Shown: positions 1 through 9,057, numbered from the stretch's first letter. The stretch: 64,000 nucleotides of DNA from Mycobacterium arosiense ATCC BAA-1401 = DSM 45069 (GCF_002086125.1 NZ_MVHG01000005.1:92481-156480); one strand, 5' to 3'. The notes: generated by a model not told the origin, from the letters alone. Translations and numbers: made by a program.

Positions 1-930
1 GCGACCCTCAGCGGCTGCGCCACGGGCAACTCCCTGCTCACGCTCGCCGCGCGCGACGTCCAACTGGGCGAAGCCGAGATCGCCGTCGGTGTCGGTCTCG
101 ACAAACATCCGCGTGGCGCCTTCGGCGCCGACCCCGCCGTCGCCGGGCTGCCGCAGTGGTACGGCGATCAAGGCATGTTCCTGACCACCCACTACTTCGG
201 CACGAAGATCATGCGCTACATGCATGACCACGGCATCAGTGAACAAACTCTGGCACGCGTCTCCGCAAAGAACTTGGCGAACGGCGCGCTTGCGCCTCAT
301 GCCTGGCGCCGGAAAGCCATGGGCGTCGAAGCGATCCTGGCGTCGCCGGTCGTCAACGCTCCTCTGCGCCAATACATGTACTGCAATCCCAATGAGGGCG
401 CGGCGGCCGTTGTGGTCTGTCGCGCCGACGTCGCCAAGCGTTACACCGACACTCCCGTTTATCTACGCTCCACGGCGCTTCGGAGCCGTCGCGAAGGCGC
501 CTACGAACTGCTGCGTACCTCGATTGAACTTCCTCTCGTGCCGGGCACCACCGCGGAAGCGGCAAAGGCGGCCTACGAAGAGGCCGGCATCGGCCCGGAG
601 GACATCGACATCGCGCAACTGCAGGACACCGACTCGGGCTCCGAGATCATCCACATGGCCGAATCCGGGCTCTGTAAGGACGGCGAGCAGGAGGCGCTCC
701 TGCACGACGGTGCCACGGAGATCGGCGGCCGCTTGCCGATCAACACCGACGGCGGCCTACTGGCCAACGGTGAGCCGGTAGGGGCATCGGGGCTGCGGCA
801 GGTTTACGAACTCGTCCATCAGTTGCGCGGAACTGCCGGTGATCGTCAAGTGCCCAACGATCCGCGCGTCGCGCTCGCGCAGCTCTACGGATCGCCGGGC
901 ACTGCGGCGGTTGCCATCCTGTCGAGATAA
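1..930 (+). CDS. Lipid-transfer (SCPx-type) thiolase, 5'-truncated by window edge
   Basis: The frame is open from base 1 and ends at TAA 928-930, so about 309 C-terminal codons are present and the start lies upstream. Codons 4-10 read SGCATGN, the nucleophile-cysteine region of thiolases; the full-length thiolase at 41951-40791 has NACATGN at the same place. Near the C-terminus come TDGGLLANGEPVGASG, which replaces the usual GGLxxxGHPxGAtG motif, and a closing segment (YGSPGTAAVAILSR) where the family usually has an HNxGG block. The typical His of GHP is Glu here (GEP). The likely role is thiolysis or retro-aldol cleavage of an acyl-CoA. The family is clear; the exact reaction is not. Confidence 0.85.
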   Translation, partial: ATLSGCATGNSLLTLAARDVQLGEAEIAVGVGLDKHPRGAFGADPAVAGLPQWYGDQGMFLTTHYFGTKIMRYMHDHGISEQTLARVSAKNLANGALAPHAWRRKAMGVEAILASPVVNAPLRQYMYCNPNEGAAAVVVCRADVAKRYTDTPVYLRSTALRSRREGAYELLRTSIELPLVPGTTAEAAKAAYEEAGIGPEDIDIAQLQDTDSGSEIIHMAESGLCKDGEQEALLHDGATEIGGRLPINTDGGLLANGEPVGASGLRQVYELVHQLRGTAGDRQVPNDPRVALAQLYGSPGTAAVAILSR

Positions 931-1094
931 TTGCCAAGGAATACTGTGGCTCAGGCAGACTCGTCCTCTCGTGCGGGATTTCAACCACCACTCCTCAAGA
1001 CTCACGAGGCCGCTGCAGATGGGGTTATAAGTGGCCCGCCAAGCGCGAGCTGCCGATGCGCTTCACCCCCCTTCCTCGAAGGGCCGGGCATTTC

Positions 1095-1940
1095 ATGACA
1101 AAGGTGGTAAGCGTCGAGGACGCCCCGGTCGACTACATCGACGTCGGCTCGGGGTCACCGATCGTGTTCGTCCATGGCGCCTACGTCACCCATGCGCTGT
1201 GGGCCGATGTCATCGCCAGGTTGGCGGACGCTCATCGGTGTGTCGCACCGACCTTCCCCTTTGGGGCTCAGCGCCGACCTGTCGGCGAAGACGTCGATCT
1301 CGGTGTGGTCGCGGCGGGTAGACGCATCGCCAATCTGCTCGCAGAACTCGATCTGCACGACGTCACGCTGGTGGCCAACGACACGGGCGGAGGCATCGTG
1401 ATCGCCGCACTCGGGGACACGACGCTTGACTGGGGTCGTGTGTCACGGCTGGTGCTCACCAACTGTGACAGCTACGAGCACTTCCCACCGAAAGGTTTCG
1501 CGCCACTGGTGCGATTGTGCCGGCTGAGCCGCGCGGTGGGTGCGGCGGCACTATGGATCTTGACGACCCCGCCGGGGCGGGCGCTCTTCGCCCACTCAGT
1601 CACCCGCGACGGTATCGACGCATCCCGACAGCGGGCGATCTTCGGTGGTTTCCTCGACTCCGCGGTTGTGCGCCGCGAGGCCGCGCGGTTCACCGCGGGT
1701 CTGCATCCGCGCTACACCGTGGCCGCGACGGAGGCGATCTCGAGCTGGGCGAACCCGGTCCTCATCGCCTGGGGGACGAAGGACAAGCTCTTCCCTATAG
1801 CGCACGCCCGGCGCCTGGCGGATGGGTTCACCAACGCGACGCTGCGCGAGATCGAGGGCAGTTCCACGTACGTGATGCTCGACCGACCGGGACCGACCGC
1901 GGAGGCGATCCGGGCGTTCATCGACAACCGAGCCCTCTGA
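1095..1940 (+). CDS. Alpha/beta hydrolase (haloalkane-dehalogenase-like)
   Basis: Alpha/beta hydrolase fold: oxyanion segment VFVHGAYVTH, nucleophile elbow ANDTGGG with Asp as nucleophile (as in haloalkane dehalogenases and epoxide hydrolases), and the late acid region GTKDKLFP. The position where the catalytic His normally sits reads EGSSTYVMLD, so His looks replaced by Thr. I start at ATG 1095, preceded by AAGGG; an in-frame ATG at 1056 would add 13 residues. It is followed 43 nt downstream by the acyl-CoA synthetase. It could hydrolyse an ester or epoxide, or be inactive; the function is not resolved. Confidence 0.8.
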   Translation: MTKVVSVEDAPVDYIDVGSGSPIVFVHGAYVTHALWADVIARLADAHRCVAPTFPFGAQRRPVGEDVDLGVVAAGRRIANLLAELDLHDVTLVANDTGGGIVIAALGDTTLDWGRVSRLVLTNCDSYEHFPPKGFAPLVRLCRLSRAVGAAALWILTTPPGRALFAHSVTRDGIDASRQRAIFGGFLDSAVVRREAARFTAGLHPRYTVAATEAISSWANPVLIAWGTKDKLFPIAHARRLADGFTNATLREIEGSSTYVMLDRPGPTAEAIRAFIDNRAL

Positions 1941-1983
1941 TCGATCAGGTTTTGAACTTCAAGAGCGGAGGAGGCTTCTCGCC

Positions 1984-3477
1984 GTGATGGTTGGCACCAT
2001 CGCCCGGTTGCTCGATGACTCGGCAACCGCGCGTCCGACCCAGCCGATGCTGCTCGACACGGCGGGCGACACCCTTACGGTTTCCGACGTCGCGCGACTG
2101 TCGGCCGCCTGCCCACACTGGCTGGCCGACGCCGGCGTTCGCCCCGGCATGACCGTAGCGTGGCAATTGCCGTCGCACAGCCGCGCGGCGGTGCTGATGT
2201 TGGCCCTCGCCCGAACGCAGGTGACCCAGGCGCCCGTCCTCCATCTGTATCGGGAGCGCGAGGTTCGCGCCGCGGTGGGCGTCGCCGGTGCCGACATCTT
2301 GATCGTCGACGAATCCACCGCGGCGCACGCCCCACCCGATGTGCCCGTGATCACGCTGCCGCACGACTTCTTCGATGTGCTGCGCGACCTGCCCGAGGGT
2401 CTCGATTCCCGGCTTGCCGGTGAGCGCTCGGCCGACGATGCGAAGTGGATCTACTTCACGTCCGGCTCGGCCGGCCGTCCGAAGGGCGTCAAGCACACGG
2501 ACGCCACGCTATTGGCGGCAGCCCGCGGCTTTGCCGCACACCTCGGCCTCGGCGACCACGAAAATGAAATCGGGGCGATCGCGTTTCCGATAGCCCACAT
2601 CGGCGGCATCCTTTATCTGACAAGTGGTTTGATCGGGGCGTTCCCGGCGCTGATGGTGCCCAAGGTCGACACCGCCCGGCTCCCCGGTCTGCTGGCGGCC
2701 CACGGCGTCACAGTGTCGGGCTCCAGCCCCGCCTTCTACCAAACTCTGCTGTCGGCACAGCTCGCATCCGGCAGCGACGAGCCGCTGATTCCCTCGCTGC
2801 GGATGTTGATCGGCGGCGGGGCGCCCTGTCCGCCCGAACTGCACCGCAAGGTGCGCCGGCACATGGGGGTACCGATCTTGCATGCCTACGGCATGACCGA
2901 AGCGCCGATGATATGCGTCAGTGAGGTTGCCGACACCGAGGAGCAGCGGTCCAACACTTGCGGTCGGCCGATTCCGGGGGTTGAAACCCGGATCGGCGCG
3001 ACCGGTGAGATCGAGCTGTGCGGCGCCATCGTCACACCGGGCTATGTGGACGCCGAACAGTGGTCACGCGCGGTCACGCCGGACGGCTGGTTTCGCACCG
3101 GCGACCGCGGCCACCTGCGCACCGACGGGCGCATCGTGATCACCGGCCGGATCAAGGAACTGATCATCCGCAAGGGCGAGAACATCTCCCCCGACGAGAT
3201 CGAGAACGAATTGCTCGCACACCCGCTGATTGACGCGGTCGCGGTGGTGGGTGAGCCCGACGACTTGCGCGGGGAAGCGGTCTGCGCGGTCGTCCGGCGC
3301 TCGCCCGGCCGGCGCGACCTCACCCTCGACGAGCTGTGTGCCTTCCTAGACCAACGCGGCCTGATGAAACAGAAGTGGCCCGAGCGCCTGGTCATCGTCG
3401 ACGAGTTTCCACTCACCGGCCTGGGCAAGATCGCGAAATCCGAGCTGGCTCAACAGATTGCAGGAGGAAGTCGATGA
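1984..3477 (+). CDS. Acyl-CoA synthetase (AMP-forming, FadD-like)
   Basis: ANL-superfamily adenylating enzyme, 497 aa, a usual length. The phosphate-binding loop SGSAGRPKG lies near residue 160, followed by YGMTEAPM, the TGDRGHLRTDGR hinge region near residue 372, RIKELIIRKGENI, and LTGLGKIAKSEL near the C-terminus carrying the adenylation Lys. It activates a carboxylic acid to its CoA thioester with ATP, feeding the dehydrogenase encoded immediately downstream. GGAGGAGG at 1967-1974 sits 9 nt before GTG 1984; the ATG at 1987 is the alternative. The stop overlaps the next start as ATGA (3474-3477), indicating translational coupling. The substrate cannot be read from sequence. Confidence 0.92.
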   Translation: MMVGTIARLLDDSATARPTQPMLLDTAGDTLTVSDVARLSAACPHWLADAGVRPGMTVAWQLPSHSRAAVLMLALARTQVTQAPVLHLYREREVRAAVGVAGADILIVDESTAAHAPPDVPVITLPHDFFDVLRDLPEGLDSRLAGERSADDAKWIYFTSGSAGRPKGVKHTDATLLAAARGFAAHLGLGDHENEIGAIAFPIAHIGGILYLTSGLIGAFPALMVPKVDTARLPGLLAAHGVTVSGSSPAFYQTLLSAQLASGSDEPLIPSLRMLIGGGAPCPPELHRKVRRHMGVPILHAYGMTEAPMICVSEVADTEEQRSNTCGRPIPGVETRIGATGEIELCGAIVTPGYVDAEQWSRAVTPDGWFRTGDRGHLRTDGRIVITGRIKELIIRKGENISPDEIENELLAHPLIDAVAVVGEPDDLRGEAVCAVVRRSPGRRDLTLDELCAFLDQRGLMKQKWPERLVIVDEFPLTGLGKIAKSELAQQIAGGSR

Positions 3478-4610
3478 CGGCGTTAGACGTCGACGAACGT
3501 CAACAGCTCGCGTATTCCGTTCGCGCCGCCTGTGAGCGACTGGCACCCGAAGCCCGGGTACGCGCGGTGGCATACGACGGTGCAAGCAACGAGCGCGGCA
3601 TCGACACCGAATTATGGAAGGTGCTGTGCAATCAGGTGGGTGTCACCGCGATCGCGTTGCCAGATCACCTCGGCGGGGCCGGCTTCGGCGCTACGGCGTT
3701 GGGAGTGGTCGCCCATGAGTTGGGCCGGACGCTGGCGCCAGTGCCGTTCCTTGCGTCGGCGGTGCTTGCCACCGGACTGTTGATCGAACTACGAGACGAG
3801 GATCCGAGCTCAGAGGATCGCCTGGCGGAGCTGGTTCAGGGTAACCGCACCGCTGCAGCTGTCCTCACCGGCGACGGCGGGTTGTGGCGGCGTGGCGCTG
3901 TCACTCTCCATGCCGAGTCCGCCGCCGACGGCTGGAGCATCCGCGGCGTGGCGCGGCACGTGCTGAACGGCCACGCCGCAGATGATTTGGTGGTCGCGGC
4001 GATCGCTGACGGGCAAGCAGCGTTGTTCGTCGTCGACGCTGCCGCCGCTGGAGTCAGCGCCGAAGGTGAGCATGTGCTCGACGGCACTCGTCCGATGGCA
4101 ACGCTGGCGTTCGCCGGCGCACCGGCGGTGCGACTGTCCGGCAGTGAATCCGTCGACGATGTGCTCAGACGCGCGGTCGATCTCGCCATCGCGGTGCTGA
4201 GCGCCGAGCAGGTAGGTGCGTGCGAGCGCGTGCTCGAGATCTCGACGGAATACGCGCGGACGCGTGAGCAATTCAACCGGCCGATCGGCAGTTTCCAGGC
4301 AATCAAACATAAATGCGCGGACATGCTCATCGACCTCGAGTGGGCCCGCTCGGCTTCTCAAGCGGCGTTGCAAGCCGCGGACGGTGACGTGCCGGGTGAG
4401 CTGGGTTGGCGTGCGAGCATGGCGAAAGCGGTGTGTTCGGAGGCGCTGCGCCGTGTGGCGAACGCCAACGTGCAGATTCATGGCGGCATCGGCTTCACCT
4501 GGGAGGATTCCGCACACCTGTATGTCCGCCGAGCCTGCACCGATGAGGTGCTGTTCGGTCGGCCCGCCGACCACTGGGACCGACTGGCCGTCGAAGCGAA
4601 GATTTTGTGA
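3474..4610 (+). CDS. Acyl-CoA dehydrogenase (FadE), beta-type subunit
   Basis: 378 aa ACAD. The C-terminal half has FNRPIGSFQAIKHKCADM and QIHGGIGFTWEDSAHLYVRR, the flavin-contacting region of ACADs. The middle-domain AMSEPxxGSD flavin motif is absent (that region reads AVLTGDGGLW), as in the poorly conserved partner of the alpha2-beta2 ACADs known from steroid side-chain catabolism. It probably dehydrogenates acyl-CoA together with an alpha-type partner, but no such partner is adjacent. The ATG at 3474 overlaps the preceding stop and has AGGAGGAAG just upstream; a longer frame exists but starts inside the synthetase gene. Confidence 0.88.
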   Translation: MTALDVDERQQLAYSVRAACERLAPEARVRAVAYDGASNERGIDTELWKVLCNQVGVTAIALPDHLGGAGFGATALGVVAHELGRTLAPVPFLASAVLATGLLIELRDEDPSSEDRLAELVQGNRTAAAVLTGDGGLWRRGAVTLHAESAADGWSIRGVARHVLNGHAADDLVVAAIADGQAALFVVDAAAAGVSAEGEHVLDGTRPMATLAFAGAPAVRLSGSESVDDVLRRAVDLAIAVLSAEQVGACERVLEISTEYARTREQFNRPIGSFQAIKHKCADMLIDLEWARSASQAALQAADGDVPGELGWRASMAKAVCSEALRRVANANVQIHGGIGFTWEDSAHLYVRRACTDEVLFGRPADHWDRLAVEAKIL

Positions 4611-4628
4611 GGCCGAGAGGGTGCCTGC

Positions 4629-5549
4629 CTACGCGATCACGCCGAAGTGCTCGGCGAAGCGGATGAGGTACGTTTCGGCCGCCGTTGTCGAGGAGGCGTC
4701 GACGTGGGCGAGAATGTGCGTCGCGCCGGCGCGGGTCATGGCGGACACGTATTCGTCGAGTCCTGACACCGCGGTCACATCGTCGAAATCGACCGAGGGC
4801 GCGGCGACCTGAATGTCCACGCTGTTCGGGTCGCGACCGGATGCGGCGAGCATCTCTCGCAGTCTGTCGACCGCTCGCGAAAAATCTGCCACCCCTTCGA
4901 TCGCGGCCGTGCGGACCGACGACGCCATGGAGGCCGGGGCGATTACCGCGCTCCAGCCGCTGCCGTGCTCCACGACGCGTCGCAGCGTCGCGACGCTGTT
5001 GCCACCGATCCACAGCGGTGGATGGGGTTTTTGGATGGGAACATCGAGATTTACTTCTCCGGTAGCGGCGAAATTGGACCCCGAAATCGGCTCTTCAGGA
5101 TGGGTCCAGATTCGCCGCAGGGCAGTAAGTGCTTCGTCGAAAAGCCTGACGCGGGCGTCGAAGTCGACCCCCAACGCGGCAAACTCGGAGCGAAGATAAC
5201 CGGCTCCCACGCCGGCGATCAACCGTCCACCGGACACGATGTCCAATGACGTGAGGCTTTTCGCAGCCAGGTACGGGTTGCGATACGGCAAGACATATAG
5301 GTGCGTCATCAACCGTATCGTGGCGGTGACGGCCGCGAAAAAGGCCAATGCGATTACGGGCTCGAAGGTGTTATGGCCCCCGGCCCGTCGCCATTTCGCC
5401 GACGGTGCCGGATGGTCGGCCAGCGCAATGGCGTCGAAGCCGAGCGCTTGCGCCTGACCGGCGATCGCGCGCATGACCGTGGGCTCACGGAACTCAGGAC
5501 TAGCGGTCGGAACGTCGCTCGGATATTCGAGGGTGAATTTGACGGTCAA
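4629..5549 (-). CDS. LLM-class (luciferase-like) F420- or FMN-dependent oxidoreductase
   Basis: 306 aa bacterial-luciferase-like TIM barrel. N-terminal ALGFDAIALADHP, then SLDIVSGGRLIAGVGAGY, the hallmark segment of mycobacterial F420-dependent LLM proteins, and later PHPPLWIGGNS, typical of the cofactor-binding C-terminal half. These enzymes oxidise alcohols or reduce activated double bonds using F420 or FMN; which applies here cannot be told. Its start overlaps the upstream SDR stop (ATGA, 5546-5549), so the two are translated from one mRNA. Confidence 0.88.
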   Translation of the reverse strand: MTVKFTLEYPSDVPTASPEFREPTVMRAIAGQAQALGFDAIALADHPAPSAKWRRAGGHNTFEPVIALAFFAAVTATIRLMTHLYVLPYRNPYLAAKSLTSLDIVSGGRLIAGVGAGYLRSEFAALGVDFDARVRLFDEALTALRRIWTHPEEPISGSNFAATGEVNLDVPIQKPHPPLWIGGNSVATLRRVVEHGSGWSAVIAPASMASSVRTAAIEGVADFSRAVDRLREMLAASGRDPNSVDIQVAAPSVDFDDVTAVSGLDEYVSAMTRAGATHILAHVDASSTTAAETYLIRFAEHFGVIA

Positions 5550-6355
5550 TAGATCGATCCCGTCGCTCCGCCGTCGATATGGAGGTTCATCCCGTTGAAG
5601 AATCCGGCTTTCGGGCTGGCCAGCATCGTGACCGCATAGGCGACGTCGCTGACTTGGCCGATTCGATGGACGGTCTGTCCCGTACCTTTCAGCACATAGT
5701 CCGCAGCGCGCTCCAGATCGTCACCCCAGCCGCGACGTTCGGCGAAATTGCGCAGAAAGTCCCGCAGGCCGCTGGTCATGATCATGCCCGGCATTACCGT
5801 GTTGACGGTTACGCCGGTGCCCGCCAAAGCTTTTGACAGCCCCATGGACATGTTGATCATCGCCGCTTTGGACGGCCCGTAATCCGGCTGACCGGATGTG
5901 GGGATGATGCCTGCCGCGGACGCGATTTGGATGATCCTGCCCCAGCCGTTCTCCTTCATCGCCGGCGCCAGCGCGTGAACCAAATAGCCGGCCGACAACA
6001 CGTTGCGCTGATAAGTGACTCCCCACTCCGAGACGGGCAGGGCGAACCACGACTGCACTCCCGTTTCCGACGCGCCTCCGGCGTTGTTGACTAGAATATC
6101 GATTCCGCCGAAAGCCGCGGCCGCCGATTTCGCAACGTTCGCGGCGCCGTCCTCGGTGATCAGGTCGCCGACCACCGTGGCAGCCTGTCCGCCGGCTTCT
6201 CGAATTTCATTGGCAGTCAATTTCACTCGCTCTGCATTACGGCCATGGATGACCACGGACGCCCCCTCGGCGGCGAGCGCCGTTGCGATGCCCGCGCCGA
6301 TCCCCGAGCTGCTGCCAGTGACGAGGGCCCGCTTGCCCTCCAGGTCGAAGTTCAC
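5546..6355 (-). CDS. Short-chain dehydrogenase/reductase (SDR)
   Basis: Classical SDR: TGSSSGIG cofactor loop, NNAGG, catalytic Ser in IASAAG, YGPSK active site, C-terminal HIDGGATGS. I start at GTG 6355 because GGAGG (complement of 6363-6367) lies 7 nt before it and the product then begins directly with NFDLEGKRALVTG; a frame from ATG 6373 would add six residues. It oxidises or reduces a hydroxyl/keto group with NAD(P)(H). First gene of a two-gene operon with the LLM oxidoreductase. Confidence 0.9.
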   Translation of the reverse strand: MNFDLEGKRALVTGSSSGIGAGIATALAAEGASVVIHGRNAERVKLTANEIREAGGQAATVVGDLITEDGAANVAKSAAAAFGGIDILVNNAGGASETGVQSWFALPVSEWGVTYQRNVLSAGYLVHALAPAMKENGWGRIIQIASAAGIIPTSGQPDYGPSKAAMINMSMGLSKALAGTGVTVNTVMPGMIMTSGLRDFLRNFAERRGWGDDLERAADYVLKGTGQTVHRIGQVSDVAYAVTMLASPKAGFFNGMNLHIDGGATGSIY

Positions 6356-6606
6356 GACGACGCCTCCGATCACAGTTTTGGCCGTGGCGAAACGACGACG
6401 TCACTGCCACGTCCGGTGATGAGTGAACCATAGTGTAATCCACTGACTATTTAACTCTTTCTGCGTTGTGCGCCCGCCTCGCGTCGGGCCCGGCCCTCGG
6501 TAGGGGAACACGCTGGCCAAAACCGCTTGCCGCGCCCTCTGGCAGGCCACTACACTGCCCCGTAAAATAACTAAATATTTTTCTGTTTATCCACCGAGGA
6601 GTCGCC
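6356..6606. other. Divergent intergenic region
   Basis: About 250 bases between the leftward SDR and the rightward amidohydrolase remnant/ACAD. It has AT-rich patches near 6428-6460 and 6561-6590 in otherwise GC-rich DNA, fitting back-to-back promoters. The right-hand patch holds a motif also found near 25.23 kb, listed separately. No gene is seen. Confidence 0.5.
6561..6583. promoter_or_regulatory. AT-rich candidate operator/promoter motif
   Basis: TAACTAAATATTTTTC at 6568-6583 matches 14 of 16 bases of 25231-25246, and both are preceded by CGTAA. It lies 24 nt before the GTG of the amidohydrolase remnant. Related sequences occur at 38359-38373 and 34888-34902 on the other strand. It could be a shared operator or simply an AT-rich promoter core. 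Confidence 0.4.
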
Positions 6607-6756
6607 GTGCCGTTGCAGCCATGGATGCAGCTGATCTCCGCAGACGATCACCTGATCGAGCATCCGAAGGTGCGGAGTCACCTTCGCCCCCAGAGTCATT
6701 TGGCGACGAGTCCGAAGATCATCGAGTGGAGCGGCCAAGTCGACGTCCAGCCGTAG
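6607..6756 (+). pseudogene. 5' remnant of an amidohydrolase gene
   Basis: GTG 6607, preceded by GAGGAG, opens a 49-codon frame ending at TAG 6754. Its N-terminus (QLISADDHLIEHPKV) matches the intact amidohydrolase at 10826 (QIVSVDDHLVEHPRV) and stays alignable without gaps to SPKIIE versus GPRIVE around residue 40, then stops. The metal-binding start of the amidohydrolase (DDHxxEHP) is retained but the rest of the barrel is missing, so this is a truncated copy. The fused ACAD begins 75 nt downstream. Confidence 0.7.
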
Positions 6757-6830
6757 GCCTGACTTAGCGCGGGGTTGAGGAAGGTGAGCGCCAACCCGTC
6801 GGCGTCGATTACCAGAATGGAGCGTTGCTT

Positions 6831-8981
6831 GTGCCGCTGGCGATAACAGAAGACCATCGCGACCTCGCTGAGGTGGCTGGTGCCATGGTGTCCGTCCGCG
6901 GAGGTATCGCGGCCGCGCGCCGGATTTTGCTCGACCCGAATGTCCCCGATCGTTGGTGGTCGACCGATCCCCTCTGGAAAGAGATCGTGACGAATGGGTG
7001 GCTCGGGATTCACCTCGAGGAGGAGTACGGTGGCCAGGGCTATGGCCTGCCCGAGCTCACCATCGTGGTCGAACAGCTTGGCCGTGCCGCGCTCGGCGGC
7101 CCTTTCCTGCCGACGGTCGCTGCGTCATCGGTGATTGCTCAGTTCGGCAGCGAGGAACAGCGCGAACGATGGTTGCCGACATTGGTGTCCGGCGACGTCG
7201 TTGCCGGCGTCACCTTTGCGAGCGATGCAGTCGTGACCGGGTCACGCATATCGGTCGACGCCGTCCCGGCGCTCGCGGAACTTGGAGCCGACCTGTATCT
7301 GGTGTGGGCCGGAAATGATGTGCTGATCGTCCCCGCGGGTGACGCCGTCGAGGCGCGGCGCACCGACAGCGTCGACCAGCTGATGAGACCGATTGCCGCG
7401 CTGGCTATGTCGGCTGCACCGATCGCCGATAGGCTCGTCGGAGCAGCGTCGCCGGCTATGAAGGTGTTGCGTTTGCTCGCGGCCGCGGAGGCCACCGGCG
7501 GCCTCGCGGCGTGCACCGAAATGGCCACGGACTACGCCGCTATCCGCGAGCAGTTCGGGCGGCCGATCGGGTCATTCCAGGCTGTTAAGCACCACTGCGC
7601 GAACATGCTCTTCGACACCGAACTGGCAACCGGCGTCGTCTGGGACGCGGCGCGTGCCACCGGCCTGGAGGCCGAGCTGGCGGCGGCCATGGCCGCGGGG
7701 CATGCGTTGCCGGCATACCAACGGGTGTCATTGAAGACCGTTCAGATACTTGGTGGCATCGGCTACACCTGGGAGCACGATGCCCACTTGTACGTTCGAC
7801 GAGCGACGGTGCTGCATACGTTCTTTGGGGACCTATACACGCTTCGTGACGCGGTGTACGACATGCAACAACGTGGGTTACGTCGACGCAATTCCGTCGA
7901 CCTGCCCCCCGAGGCCGCGCAATACCGGCAGTCAGCAGAACAGTTTCGAGCCGAGCTCGCCATGACGACCGATCAAGAACGTCAAAAGGTCTGGGCGCGC
8001 AGCGGGTATCTGCAGCCGCACTGGCCGAAGCCGTACGGTCGCGCTGCCGACTCCGCCGAACAGTTGGTGATCGAAGAGGTGCTCGCCGGGCTGGACAAGC
8101 CGAGCCTGGGCCTGGGCGAATGGGTGGTGCCGACCTTGCTGCAGCACGGCACCCCCGACCAAATTGAACGGTTGATATGGCCGAGCCTTGAAGGCGATTT
8201 GCGATGGTGCCAGCTGTTCAGTGAGCCCGGTGCGGGATCAGACGCCGCAGCGGTGTCCACACGCGCCAAGCGTGTCGACGGCGGCTGGTTGGTCACCGGG
8301 CAGAAGGTGTGGACCAGCGACGCGATGAACTGTCAGCGCGGTTTGGCCACGGTCCGGACTGATCCCAACGCCGCCAAACACAAAGGCATCACGGCGATGA
8401 TCATCGACCTTGCTGCTCCCGGGGTGACGATTCGCCCACTCACCGAGATCACCGGCGAGACACTGTTCAACGAGGTGTTCTTCGACGAAGTTCTTGTCGC
8501 CGACCGCGACGTCGTCGGAGCTGTCAACGCCGGGTGGGCGGTCGCCATGGCGACGCTCGGCAACGAGCGGGTTTCCATCGGAGGCGGTTCGGTCACGATG
8601 GAGGCCGATTCCTTGCTCGAGCTGATGAGACGTCACGGCGGAGGGGATCGTGGACTTGCCCGCGAAGTCGGCGCCTTGCTCGTCGAGGCCTACGGCATCG
8701 CGGCTCTCAACATGCGCCAGGCTGCCCGCGCAGTGTTCGAATCGGGCCCGGGCGTTGAGGGCAACATCGTCAAAATTGTTGGCGCCGAACACGCCCAGCG
8801 CGTGGCCGAGCTGGCACTGAGCATCGCCCGGCCTGCCCTGCTCACCGGCGGCGCGCCCGAGGTCACACATGATTACCTGTTCAGCCGGTGCTTGACCATC
8901 GCCGGGGGGACGTCGGAAATCATCAGAAACCTTGTTGCCGAACGTATCCTAGGCCTGCCCCGCGAGCCGGCACCAAAGTAG
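6831..8981 (+). CDS. Acyl-CoA dehydrogenase with two fused ACAD domains (FadE)
   Basis: 716 aa, about twice the usual ACAD length. The first half (to about residue 360) has FGRPIGSFQAVKHHCANM and QILGGIGYTWEHDAHLYVRR but lacks a clear flavin SEPxxGSD motif, so it resembles the beta-type ACAD subunits here. The second half has LFSEPGAGSDAA, GQKVWTSDA, FNEVFFDEV and ends GGTSEIIRNLVAERILGLPRE, a full alpha-type ACAD. It therefore joins in one chain what other loci here encode as two genes. GTG 6831 is preferred because GGAG 6819-6822 is 8 nt upstream; TTG 6825 is possible. Confidence 0.9.
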   Translation: MPLAITEDHRDLAEVAGAMVSVRGGIAAARRILLDPNVPDRWWSTDPLWKEIVTNGWLGIHLEEEYGGQGYGLPELTIVVEQLGRAALGGPFLPTVAASSVIAQFGSEEQRERWLPTLVSGDVVAGVTFASDAVVTGSRISVDAVPALAELGADLYLVWAGNDVLIVPAGDAVEARRTDSVDQLMRPIAALAMSAAPIADRLVGAASPAMKVLRLLAAAEATGGLAACTEMATDYAAIREQFGRPIGSFQAVKHHCANMLFDTELATGVVWDAARATGLEAELAAAMAAGHALPAYQRVSLKTVQILGGIGYTWEHDAHLYVRRATVLHTFFGDLYTLRDAVYDMQQRGLRRRNSVDLPPEAAQYRQSAEQFRAELAMTTDQERQKVWARSGYLQPHWPKPYGRAADSAEQLVIEEVLAGLDKPSLGLGEWVVPTLLQHGTPDQIERLIWPSLEGDLRWCQLFSEPGAGSDAAAVSTRAKRVDGGWLVTGQKVWTSDAMNCQRGLATVRTDPNAAKHKGITAMIIDLAAPGVTIRPLTEITGETLFNEVFFDEVLVADRDVVGAVNAGWAVAMATLGNERVSIGGGSVTMEADSLLELMRRHGGGDRGLAREVGALLVEAYGIAALNMRQAARAVFESGPGVEGNIVKIVGAEHAQRVAELALSIARPALLTGGAPEVTHDYLFSRCLTIAGGTSEIIRNLVAERILGLPREPAPK

Positions 8982-9057
8982 ATCTGAGCGCTGAGCGCTG
9001 GCGGACAACGCAGTCGTCGATTCGAGCAGGGCAACCTCCTCGGTGGCCCCGGTGCGA

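Noticed and set aside
6696..6824. Minus-strand stretch with DADGLALTFLNPAL, reminiscent of the C-terminus of a luciferase-like oxidoreductase
   Set aside because: It overlaps the amidohydrolase remnant, has no other supporting motif and is too short to call.
8986..9001. GAGCGCT repeated twice between convergent genes, possible bidirectional terminator
   Set aside because: Stem is only six bases with a one-base loop and no T-run; not strong enough to annotate.
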